DNA of 64,000 nucleotides from the NCBI GenBank assembly GCA_037178625.1, contig CM074143.1, positions 992,001 through 1,056,000 on the forward strand, in the 5' to 3' direction. Below, one piece after another: positions 10,339 through 21,400 of this stretch; position 1 is the stretch's first letter, and each line of letters starts with the position of its first letter. The notes under the pieces were generated by a model. It searched no databases and was not told where the DNA came from. It was given only the letters and a program-made list of their open reading frames with translations. The stretch comes from Skeletonema tropicum (Eukaryota > Bacillariophyta > Thalassiosirophyceae > Thalassiosirales > Thalassiosiraceae). Position numbers and translations under genes: made by a program.

Positions 10339-13300
10339 TTAAACAGAATTTTCGTCTATGCCTTCTTCAGACGGCGGAGGGAGAATTAATTGGTTGCTGC
10401 CCTGAAGCAGAAAGGAACAAGGGAGCTTGTATCTCTTGAATGTCACTATCATATTCCACCACAGCGTAGCACGAATATCTGTGTTGTTTCTGAATTTCTC
10501 ATCAAGGATAGATTCTACACCACCAGAGGTTGTGATGATGCTACGAATTTCACGTAACATTACCCAAGGAGATAAGTAGTCACAGTAGAGCGTAGATCCC
10601 TTTCCTTGTGATCCCTCAAAGTCTGGAGAATTGCAAGACACGGCGAATTTTGGTACAAACTTGTGCTGACACGTTGGGCATGAGGTGTGATAATTGTTTG
10701 CAGCACATGGAGTCCATCCTCTAACGACCATTTCTTCATCGAGAACTTGTGCGCATTTTTGACAAACATTTTCAAGATCGATGCTAATACCTGGGAAAAG
10801 AGACTCCAATATATTGCTGTCCAATTCAGTTTGATGTGCAATCGCAGCTGTCATTTTAGCTTGCTGCTTCTTTGCGAGACTCATCGAACTCAGTTTCATC
10901 CGACGCACCGACTTTTGCTTTTTGAACGATGACAGAAGATCTTTTGGAGACTTTCTTATACTAAATCCAGGTGACGCTGACAATAACGATTGTGGCAAAG
11001 AATTTTCACTCGGTGCTTCAGTCGTCGTGTTAAACAAACCATGCTGAGAAGTTGAGATATCTGAAGTTGAAGGCTCTCCCTGCGTATGATGGAAAGAAAG
11101 AGCTGACGGTTGACTGTCATCGTTTGAAAAAGCAGCGATCAACGCAGTGTAGATATCAGGATTTGTAGCAAGACGGTCACGGGCTAACATTTCCATAATT
11201 TTTGGGACATAACTGCGAAGATTGCAACGACCGCAGGCTTGGATGAAGAGCTTGTACACTGCCGGTTCGGGAGGGAGTTTTCGAGCATCCATCAATAAAA
11301 GAGCATTGTAAGCTACATCAACTTGCGCCTTACCAATGACACGCGCGACCTCCATATCATCGTCAAAGTCGCTCTTTCTTTGACGCCGCGAATTTTTGTT
11401 GGAGTCCTGATTCATTGATTTCTTTGCAAATTGATTCAACAACGGATGGCAAACTTCACTTCCAATCTCAAATCTATACTCATTCTTCTTCAGCGCAGAA
11501 AGCTCCCTTCCAATAATACACGTGAAAGTTGCAAAGAATAGAACGAACGAAGTCACTTCTGGTGATCGGTTGCGCCCACCCGACGCCCTAGTATCGTTGA
11601 CAACGCCATGCTGAGATCTGAGCATCTGATGGAGAGAGTGCCTTCGGTCAAACTCGGCTGAAATGGCGCTAGGTACAGGACGTGCTTTGCCAAAGAGGGT
11701 CTCATCGAACTTCAATGGCCAAATCTTGTAAGGGCTGTACGCCTGCTTTCCATCAGGTAATCCTTCCCGAGAGGGGTCAACCGCCTTGACATTCTTCAAA
11801 TCACGACGTGCCTTGGCAGAGTGTAGGAAGTGCGTTTCCACCTTCTTGAACTTGAGCTTGCTTCTATTCCTTTTGGCATCAACGCTCTGGTCAAAGAACT
11901 TCATGTCAGGAGCATCTGCAGCGTTGTACATGCGCCTGGATATGAAGTCATCAAATTGTTGCGTCAATACAAGTTCACTAAGAAAAGGTTGAAAGTCCGA
12001 GGGTGCTGCGTCAACGAAATCTTCTGAGTTGTACCTCAATTGGCACCTTCCCTCCTCGCCACGCCAACTGGATCGTCGTGAAGTTGTTAAGCTATTTGTC
12101 GGTATGAACTTTTTATAATCTAGCAAAGAAGACTAAAGTGGGAAGATGGTAAGCATATTGCATTTGCATTTAGAAATGTCTCCAAACAATACACGGACGA
12201 CTAAACTTACCACATAAAACCGAAGAAATGCCTCTTGCACTCCGTCCCATCGACTTTGTTTTGGCAACACTCCACTATCACTACCAGCTAATGCATCGTC
12301 GTCGAAATCAAGTGCCGCAGCATCCGGCGCACACGCCAAATTAAAGGCATCGTCACGTGCCCTTACCTTGTCTTCCCATACAGCCCCCGCCTTCTCCAAC
12401 ATGACCTTCATCGCGGTAGTATCTTTTCCAGTATTTTTAACCTTCAACAAATCCTCCTTGTCAAGATTCCTAGCCTCCCAAAACACATCGCCAACATGTG
12501 CCTTCAATGCTGCCTCAAGCTTCTGTCTTCTCTTATGTGGTAATGGTGGCAGCTCTGGACAATTAGGGCCCACTGTAATGCAATTCCTATCCAAATCGAC
12601 TGTTATAGTCTCATCACTAATATCCTGCACAGCATATGGAAAATTCGCCCGACTTATCCCACACAAATACGGCATGGGAGCATCCAACATTGGGCATAAT
12701 GACCGGGGCAATACGGGAATGTAAAGATGACTCCATTTCATTGGGAAGAGAAGGGAGCAGAATATTTCAGAGCATACCGTCAGTAGACTCACTTGTTCGG
12801 ATACCAATAGTACCTTTCGTTCACAGGCGAGAGAATACCATGCAAAAAGGACGTTGTTAATGTCAAGACATTCAAATAGGACTTGGAAGGGTAGGCTGAC
12901 ATAGGCGATGGGTTGATTTGCCGGTGGTGCCCAGAAACGGATGGGTGTGTGGAGGATTTCGAGTTGTACCTCAAATGCTCCGGGTGGAGGAGCGGGGACT
13001 TCACAACAAATGTTTTGGACGTATCGTTCGATGGGCGTGGTCATGCAATCAGTCATTGTGGCGAGACGGTAGAGTTGGGTGAGGTATGTTCGGAATGCGG
13101 TGAGGTAGGGGTATGTGGAGAGTAGACAGAGGACGCGTGGTGCGTAATATGTCTTCTTCTTCTTCTCATTCGTAGTTTTGTTGTTGCTGCTGCAGCTGCT
13201 ATTGTTGTTGTCATCACTCTCAAACTCTTCATAAACAGTAAGACATGTCCCATACTGCTTTCCCCCCATGTTATCTGTCAAGACGAAATGATGAACACGA

Positions 13301-13899
13301 GGCATTTTATACTGCGATGTGGGGTAAATGATGTCAGTTCCCTGAGGATGACAAAATTGTGGCAGACGTAAATTCAAAGGCTGATCTTTGTGATCCTTTG
13401 ATGGATAGCGTGCTGTAATCTTTGGCTCGAGAGCAGGCAGCAAGTGATGATTATGATCGTCTTCATCATGAGTATTCTCTGTTGATGAGGGAAGATGAGC
13501 CTTTAAAAGTTCAAATTTCGCGGCAGTACTTCGATTCATCTTGTCCCTCTTCGGATTGGGTGGACGTTGTGATCTCGCCTTATTGCGTCTTTTCTTCTTA
13601 TTGTGCTCCTCGACTGGGACGCTTGATACCATGACAAAGTACTCGACTAGGCGAGAGCTCTCTTCATCGGCGTTGCCATCATTGATATCGAGTGCATCTG
13701 CCATTGTATCGGCGAGGTCGTTGGTGGAAGTGCTGCTGACATTACTACCAGATAATGCTGCTTCCTTTGGCGTCCTGCTGCTCGTACTATCGCTACAGTC
13801 TGTCATACTGATGGTAGCTGAGAAGGAGTAATCCAACTGCCCGTCCTGTTTGGGAGCGATTGGAGCCGCTGCCGCCGTCTGGATCGATGGATTGTTCAT
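10339..13899 (-). CDS. DENN-domain Rab exchange factor, DENND4-like
   Basis: Exon 1 runs down to 12211 and exon 2 from 12132 to 10339. The 78-nt intron (12133-12210, GTAAGT...CTTTAG) joins FLRFYV to SSLLDYKKF and restores the DENN core. Visible in order: an acidic N-terminus, a uDENN segment (HHFVLTDNMGG..YGTCL), a cDENN core with RVLCLLSTYPYL and KVLLVSEQVSLLT, a dDENN part (SDFQPFLSELVLTQQFDDF), a PPR-like stretch (YKLFIQACGRC..., near 11200), and a C-terminal zinc-ribbon region (CQKCAQVLDEEMVVRGW...CPTC). This order matches DENND4 proteins, which activate Rab GTPases in membrane traffic. I use the first in-frame ATG (13899, 1160 residues). The frame is open further up to a TGA near 14130 without an ATG, so a 5' exon is possible. 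Confidence 0.82.
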
Positions 13900-14462
13900 A
13901 TTGTTCTTTATCGCCACAAGCTCAGCCTCAGCTCTGGCGGCTTTGATTTCGATGCCTCCCGATCGATCGAGCAAGTTAGAATGTCCTTCAGTAGGTGACT
14001 GTGTCTTACGTTGTGTTTTTATTGGGAAGTGGAGTTGGCGTCGTTTTGGGAAGCATTGAAGTGAGGATCCCAGGTCACGGCTGCATGCATTGCAACATGC
14101 AACTTCTTCTTGCGCTTCGTTCGTGCCTCAGTTCGCTCGGTTCGGCATTCTATTTTGTGATCGGGGCCGGTCCAAAAAGAAGTCGCATCGTGCTGATCTA
14201 CTGAGCAATTATACTAGATCCCACTATTTCGATGGTTCGCACAAGAATGAGAATAGAGATACACATATGTACCACTCATTTTGTGACACGAAAGGTTTGT
14301 TATTCTTCTTTCACACATGCTGACACCAGCACGACACGATAGAGAGATCTTTGAACTTCTTGCTTCTTGTGCAAAGAGAGCAAAGATCGTATATATGTAC
14401 TGGTGTCGCGATGTTGTTGATGGTACAATACTCTAGCTCTTGTAATAGACGGCGAACAAATA
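13900..14462. other. Divergent promoter region between the DENN and TMEM151-like genes
   Basis: About 560 bp separate the start of the minus-strand DENN gene from the ATG at 14463, the upper limit for a shared 5' region. A possible donor (GTAAGA) and a branch-like TTCTAAC on the minus strand near 13975-14010 hint at a 5' intron of the DENN gene. No other gene is visible. Confidence 0.35.
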
Positions 14463-16490
14463 ATGATGGTCCGTCATAATCAGCTGAGACGGCGTAGATT
14501 GATGCTGCTCTCTGGGCTGACACTTGTTCAATCTGCAGCAATCCTACAGTGTGTCTCTGCGTCATCTTCTTCCTCAGCATCATCTTCGTCTATTATTTCA
14601 GCAAAGAAATCGAATGCTTCCTCAGTATGTACAAATCGGCACAACAAACAGATTAAAGAAAAGACTATCAAAACAATATTAACCACAAGATGTGGAGCAT
14701 CTGCACCACCAAACAAAAAATATACCGCAGCAGCCGAATCGGCAATGAAAACAATCAATTCCCTTAGATCATCCAAAAAGTCGCAACCGGCTCTTCCCAA
14801 CCTCTTGAGTGAATCTGCACTCATGGACAAAGAAACCAACGCCATTTATTGGCAGGGCGGGTCAGATATAATATCCACATCGTTGACAAAGCCCTATCTT
14901 ACCGAGAAGGGAGTGCTTCATGTGAGAGCGACTATATTATCGGGAATACTTTGGCTTTGGGTTTGGGGAAAGCTTTCTAGGTACTTGGCATCTACTTATT
15001 TTGAATCATCATCATCATCGAATAATAATAATGGAGCAGAGTCGACATCATTGTTGGGTCAGCGACAACTTTTCACAATGGCATTCACAAATCCAATACT
15101 GCGAAAGGTTGCCACGTTGGTTGCACCAATCCTACAATTCATTCTACTACTGGTTCACTCTCTGCTATACCTCCGTCTTCCAAGCTACTCACCCAAATTC
15201 CTCATTACAACAATACTACTCTACCTCATCGAGGCTTTCAGTTGCAGCACACGACGATATCTCTCGCATGCATTGAATGCACCAACCGAGGTAGAAGATT
15301 ATTTGGAACGAATTCGGTTAGCCAAACCAGTTGTCAAGTGGAAGGTGCGGTGTTTTCATTATGAGGATCGATTGCGTGGATTGAAGGAGTTGGGGAAGAA
15401 ATTTGACAATGTTAATGAAAAGTTGCATGATGCGTTGGACTCTTCTTCTCCCTCTTCGTCATCATCATCATCATCATCGAAGTCATTTGGGGATACACCA
15501 CCGCTTTGGATGGCAAAAAAGGTAGTTACACATGAAGCCGTTGGCACTTACAAATTCGACACCTGCCAAGACCAAACTGTTGCATCGTTATGGAAACGGT
15601 CTCAATCCTTCTCATCATCCGCACACGGTGCACCATTTAGTAAATTGGCCTTATCAAAACTACTCGTGCTCAAGGATAGACGAACTAGAGAAGATTACTT
15701 TGCCCAACAGGCCAAATTTGTAACGTTGGAAGGGCGGAAGGATGTGTATGCCGAGTTTGCTACCAGTATTGAAGTGGAGGGGTTCCGATCCAAGCTACTG
15801 GCGGTTCGTCCGGTACGGACGGTGTCTCACGTGTCCGCGGCCCTTTTCCGACAGCATATTTATATTTTGTTCACGCTATTGGGTCTATCTCTCCCGTATC
15901 GGATATGGTTTGGGACGCATTGTGATGAAGTGAAGGTAACGATATTGAAAGAAACAGGTAGTGGATCATCCGTTGTCAAAACGGAAGAGGGTGAGGGTGC
16001 AGACAAATCCTCGTCATCATCGTCGTGGTTTCGATGGGGCAGCAGCAAAGGAACAAGTGCCTCATCCGCAGGTGGAGGGTTGGAAAGTCAAAGAGCACAA
16101 GAACAATTTCGTAAGAATATGCAGAGCTTCTCACTATATGGAGAGGAAGGTACTCCTACAACAACAGTTGTCAAAGAAGAAGTAGATCATCAGAGGGAAA
16201 TGTCTCCGCCGGTAGAAAAAGAACCTTCGACTGAGAACAACTCAGAGCTTCAGATAACAAGAGAAAAGCTCCAAATAATGCTCGATCACACGAGAGATGT
16301 AGCAGATGAAGTTGCAGGAGATGTTGTTAACGAATTAACAACAGAGCAAAAAGAAGCAAACTCTATAGATGCCGATGAATCAGTAAATGACGATATTGCC
16401 TGCGCAGGAGCAAACTCTACCACAGCATCGTCACTGAAGACAAGCATTCAGAGTGACCGAAATGAAGAGGATTCAGAACATGCAGACTAG
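14463..16490 (+). CDS. TMEM151-like multi-pass membrane protein
   Basis: Single-exon frame of 675 residues. The first 35 residues form a basic then hydrophobic signal-like segment, followed by a Ser-rich linker. Hydrophobic segments lie near residues 155-180, 205-240, 245-265 and again near 465-490. The central part has KWKVRCFHYEDR, then KKVVTHEAVGTYKFDTCQDQT. This pairing of a W-x-V-x-C-x-H-Y-E motif with a later VTH...F motif resembles the TMEM151 family, whose function is poorly known. The C-terminal 150 residues are acidic and low-complexity. The call rests on a few motifs and could be wrong. Confidence 0.5.
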   Translation: MMVRHNQLRRRRLMLLSGLTLVQSAAILQCVSASSSSSASSSSIISAKKSNASSVCTNRHNKQIKEKTIKTILTTRCGASAPPNKKYTAAAESAMKTINSLRSSKKSQPALPNLLSESALMDKETNAIYWQGGSDIISTSLTKPYLTEKGVLHVRATILSGILWLWVWGKLSRYLASTYFESSSSSNNNNGAESTSLLGQRQLFTMAFTNPILRKVATLVAPILQFILLLVHSLLYLRLPSYSPKFLITTILLYLIEAFSCSTRRYLSHALNAPTEVEDYLERIRLAKPVVKWKVRCFHYEDRLRGLKELGKKFDNVNEKLHDALDSSSPSSSSSSSSSKSFGDTPPLWMAKKVVTHEAVGTYKFDTCQDQTVASLWKRSQSFSSSAHGAPFSKLALSKLLVLKDRRTREDYFAQQAKFVTLEGRKDVYAEFATSIEVEGFRSKLLAVRPVRTVSHVSAALFRQHIYILFTLLGLSLPYRIWFGTHCDEVKVTILKETGSGSSVVKTEEGEGADKSSSSSSWFRWGSSKGTSASSAGGGLESQRAQEQFRKNMQSFSLYGEEGTPTTTVVKEEVDHQREMSPPVEKEPSTENNSELQITREKLQIMLDHTRDVADEVAGDVVNELTTEQKEANSIDADESVNDDIACAGANSTTASSLKTSIQSDRNEEDSEHAD

Positions 16491-16704
16491 CATAAAGTCG
16501 TTACTAACACTTCCAAATAAACTATTTCCTAACCACTGGCCAAATTTTTTGATCTATGTAAAAAAATACAACGAATATCTCCAAATGACAAAGAATATGG
16601 ATGTAATGATTACATCAGAATAATCGAAGATAACATGATAAGGACTCACTCCAGAACCGACCCACATAAAAAAAAATTCAGTTTACGTTTAGATTGCAAC
16701 TAAT

Positions 16705-18360
16705 GGTACGGCAGCTGAGCTGATCTGAGAGGTCCGGCTTGTGCTTGCGCTGTCCCGCAGCTCATCATTCAACCATATCGTATATCGTATCTATCGTCGT
16801 CTATATGGGCAAGAGCCGCTTCTAGTGGCCCATTAATCTTGGCGGCGATACTATAGAAGCTCATTGGCACTGCGCAGACGGATTGCATATGTTGAAGCTA
16901 TGCTATGGTACGGCAGCTGAGCTGATCTGAGAGGTCCGGCTTGTGCTTGAGCTGTCCCGCAGCTCATCATTCAACCATATATATCGTATCTATCGTCGTC
17001 TATATGGGCAAGAGCCGCTTCTAGTGTCCCGTTAATCTTGGCGGCGATACTATAGAAGCTCATTGGCACTGCGCAAACGGATTGCATATGATAAAGCTAT
17101 AGTACGGTAGCTGAGCTGATCTGAGAGGTCCGGCTTGTGCTTGAGCTGTCCCGCAGCTCATCATTCAACCATATCGTATATATCGTATCTATCGTCGTCT
17201 ATATGGGCAAGAGCCGCTTCTAGTGGCCCATTAATCTTGGCGGCGATACTATAGAAGCTCATTGGCACTGCGCAGACGGATTGCATATGTTGAAGCTATG
17301 CTATGGTACGGCAGCTGAGCTGATCTGAGAGGTCCGGCTTGAGCTTGAGCTGTCCCGCAGCTCATCATTCAACCATATCGTATATATCGTCATCTATATG
17401 GGCAATAGCCGCTTCTAGTGGCCCGTTAATCTTGGCGGCGAAACCTTCTAATTGGCACTGCGCAGACGGATTGCATATGTTGAAGCTATGCTATGGTACG
17501 GCAGCTGAGCTGATCTGAGAGGTCCGGCTTGTGCTTGAGCTGTCCCGCAGCTCATCATTCAACCATATCGTATCTATCGTCGTCTATATGGGCAATAGCC
17601 GCTTCTAGTGGCCCATTAATCTTGGCGGCGATACTATAGAAGCTCATTGGCACTGCGCAGACGGATTGCATATGATAAGCTATGCTATGGTACGGCAGCT
17701 GAGCTGATCTGAGAGGTCCGGCTTGTGCTTGAGCTGTCCCGCAGCTCATCATTCAACCATATCGTATATATCGTCGTCTATATGGGCAAGAGCCGCTTCT
17801 AGTGGCCCATTAATCTTGGCGGCGATACTATAGAAGCTCATTGGCACTGCGCAGACGGATTGCATATGTTGAAGCTTTGCTATGTTACGGCAGCTGAGCT
17901 GATCTGAGAGGTCCGGCTTGTGCTTGAGCTGTCCCGCAGCTCATCATTCAACCATATCGTATCTATCGTCGTCTATATGGGCAAGAGCCGCTTCTAGTGG
18001 CCCGTTAATCTTGGCGGCGATACCATAGAAGCTCATTGGCACTGCGCAGACGGATTGCATATGTTGAAGCTATGCTATGGTACGGCAGCTGAGCTGATCT
18101 GAGAGGTCCGGCTTGTGCTTGAGCTGTCCCGCAGCTCATCATTCAACCATATCGTATTTATCGTAACTATCGTCGTCTATATGGGCAAGAGCCGTTTCAA
18201 GTGGCCCATTAATCTTGGCGGCGATACTATAGAAGCTCATTGGCACTGCGCAGACGGATTGCATATGTTGAAGCTATGCTATGGTACGGCAGCTGAGCTG
18301 AGCGGAGTGGTCCAAGTTACATATTCTGCGGCAGCTGAGCTGATCGGAGAGGTCTGTAAT
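16705..18360. repeat. Satellite array, about 8.4 units of 190-204 bp
   Basis: The phrase GGTACGGCAGCTGAGCTGAT begins units at 16705, 16907, 17101, 17305, 17495, 17689, 17884, 18079 and 18283, giving periods of 202, 194, 204, 190, 194, 195, 195 and 204. The last unit is partial and degenerate. Length differences come mainly from a short TATCGTATATATCGT stretch that varies between units. Each unit has GAGCTG and CAGCTC half-sites that could pair. The array has no credible gene and lies between the 3' ends of two genes, about 70 bp past the stop of the DUF1501-containing gene. Confidence 0.93.
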
Positions 18361-18431
18361 CATGTTTTTTGGCTCATTTTTTCTCACAAAGTGTTTGACA
18401 CACTGTCTCTCACAGATTACTAATTTATCAT

Positions 18432-21400
18432 TTAAGTAGTGTACAATTCTTCAGCGTTGTATGTTTTTCCAGGGAAGTTTGTATGCATCGGAAGCACTGT
18501 ATTCATTTCTGATCCATTCGCAATACCAAACCATTCAGAAGTGCCTTTCCACATTGCATCCCACGGATACGTCGGTACCATTCTGCCACGGCTGAGAGCA
18601 TAGAGGTTGGTCGGAGATTGTTCAAAGTCATCTGGATATAAACCTCGAACCTTGCCCCCAGCCAAGCCGCCTCCAATATGGAAATGATTTGCACCCCACG
18701 CGTGATCACTTCCATCCCCAGTATTGGGATCAAGAGTGCGGGCAAATTCAGAGAATTGAACCAAAGTAACTGAATTCCATAGTCCTTGGGCCTTGACTTC
18801 AGCAACAAACGCTTCGAGAGCAGCGTTGAGCGTAGTAAATTTTTCCACCAAGTTCATCTGCATATTTGAGTGCGTATCATAACCACCCTGGCTAACATAA
18901 AACATATCCCTGACCACGCCACGGCTTTCTCTCGTCTTCATGAGTTTGGCAACCATTTTGAATTGATCCGCAAGTCCACTGTCAGGGAAATTAGTGGAAA
19001 CATCAACAGCATCAAGCTCCATTTTCAGTAGTTCATGGAAAGTCATTGCTTCAGAAAGCTTAGACGCAAAAGTTTCGGCAAAGAATCCGCTGTCTTTTCT
19101 CGTTGCATTGTTGAGCTCTCGAATGAAGGTATCCATGTTATCGATGGAAGGAGACTTATTGAAATCGGGCAAACCGCTGCTACTAATGATAAAAGGGGCC
19201 ACTCCTCCCGGTTCACCAACATTGACTACTTGAGTGCCAGAGATACTGAACACATTCGCAGGCAAACCTTTACTCTTGAGAACACCAGCAATCCTTCCTT
19301 GTATACCAGTGCCAAAAAACTCGTCGAAGAGGTCCACCTTCTGCGTATTACTTGTCATGTCATTGTGTGCAAATAGCTGCCCAAGGGTCTGTCTGTAATT
19401 ATTCACATCCACAGGCTCGGACATAAGGCCAGCATTCGCGATGAAAGCAGCATCTCCATCATTGTATAGGGTTTGCAATATAGGGAGATTTGGATGGATT
19501 CCAAACGTAGAGCAAGGCTGATCGGGGTTGTTGCCATTGATCACTAGCATCTCTTCCATTTTCAGACCAATCCCTTCAGATAGACTATTCTTGCCACGTA
19601 TGACCCTGAATTTTTCGTAAACATTAATTGGTGCACAGGTATGAGGAGCAAGCATATGGAAACTATCCATCCCTCCCGATAGATAGAGGTAGACAAGGCC
19701 CTTGTACGGGTCTGTGCTAGTGGCACCGGTAGAAGTATCCACGGAACGAGATTCACCACTCTTTTGCATGGTATTTGTGCTATGAAACTCTGTAGAGAAG
19801 ACGATAAGTTGCTGGATGCAGCGGTATTGTGCATCGTAGTCTGGTTCGGAGGAACACGCTGCCTCGATTGTATCCCTGTTGTCCTGGCTGAGACGGCCAG
19901 CAGTGAGAAGAAGACTAACTTCCGACATCATCTCAGCGATAGTAGTTCCAGATGAAACACGAGCCAAATGACCAATAGATCGTTCATAAAGGCCGTTGTC
20001 TTCGAAGAAAAGAAATATTTGCAAAATGAGCAACGCGTGGATACAACCAAGCTGACTTTGTAGGGACAGCATAATTTCATTCCATTGCCGTAGTGTTGCA
20101 CTTACCTGAACATCCTTTGTATCCAGGGTACGATGCAAACCCATTGTTACAGTCAGACAAACCGTACTTGATCAAACTGATCATGCCATTCTGTATCCCT
20201 ATAATCTTAGGCATATCAAGAATCAAAGCTTCTGGAGCAGCAAGCTGCGCAGATAAAGCGGGCCCAGCCTCGGGGATATATTCCGGCAAAAAGAAAGAAA
20301 ACACAGATGGGAAGTCATGGGGAGACTGCCCAATCTTTTCATCCATTTCCATGAGGCGGACGTTGTAGGATTCTGCCAAAGCAGGCCCGTCTAAGCCTTC
20401 AGTAGGAAGAGTATTAGAGTACTCCATACTACGCAGGAGATTCATGACCATTAGAATGGGCTCGCGGAGGGAGCCAAATGCCGGGTCTTCATAGAGGGCT
20501 TCATCCGTTGCTTCTCGGTCAAGCACAACACACGCTGATAAAGCTGCCAGGGATCCATAGCTGCCATCACCGAAAGACTGAGAACCAGATTCGTATATGC
20601 CTGTCTTGAAAGCTTGGGCACACGTTTTGACATATCTTGGGCTAGGGTTTGAAACTCCAAAACGTTGTGATAATCGGATTGCTAAGAAGGGCGCAACGTT
20701 GTCGTGATAGACAAGATGCTCAAGCAAGGCATCAGTTTCATACTCAGCATCGACCCTATTCTGTTCCGTGTAGCTGTTCTCCTCGCCAATCAAAGCTGCG
20801 TACAAATGCATGACATATAGAAATGTTAGTTAGACGTGAAAACCGGCACAAAAAATGAATTTGCATTTGTGAAGAATGGCTGGGCTTCTTACCTACAAAG
20901 TGTGGTGGGTTGCGAAATTTGGATGCAATTATGGGAGATGGCAGTCCTTCAATCTTCATGTAGTCGAAAGTGGGTCTTCTGTCGTTGCCAAAAGGAACCT
21001 TTACTTTGATGGTATTGACTCCCTCAACCAATTGCACTATTTTCCCTTCCGTGAGCCTCCAGTCATCACTGGATCCTCCAGTTGGAAGAAATAACACGTT
21101 GTCAATGTCGTTGGGATCGACACAAAAGTCAGCGCCAGATCCGTCAGGATTATTGCAGCCAGGAAAAGCTGAACCTCCTTTGTTCACTTGGAAGCAAAAC
21201 AGGCCGGGAGCGCAGTGATCATCGAGGTCACAATCGCCCTGGCATCTAGCCATGGGTTCGAATCCAACACTGTCTTGGGGGTTACTATTGATGTAATCTA
21301 GATCGATGATAGGATTAGCATTTGGAGAGGTCCACTTAACCGCTTCGTCATTGACAAACACCTCCATTTGCCTGCAAAAGAATGACGAGACGAAAATTAA

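Noticed and set aside
12133..12210. Separate genes for the two DENN-region frames
   Set aside because: A canonical 78-nt intron joins them in frame and rebuilds the DENN core motif, so one gene is the better reading.
16705..18360. CRISPR-like array
   Set aside because: Units are about 195 bp with no unique spacers, in a eukaryotic setting; it is a satellite.
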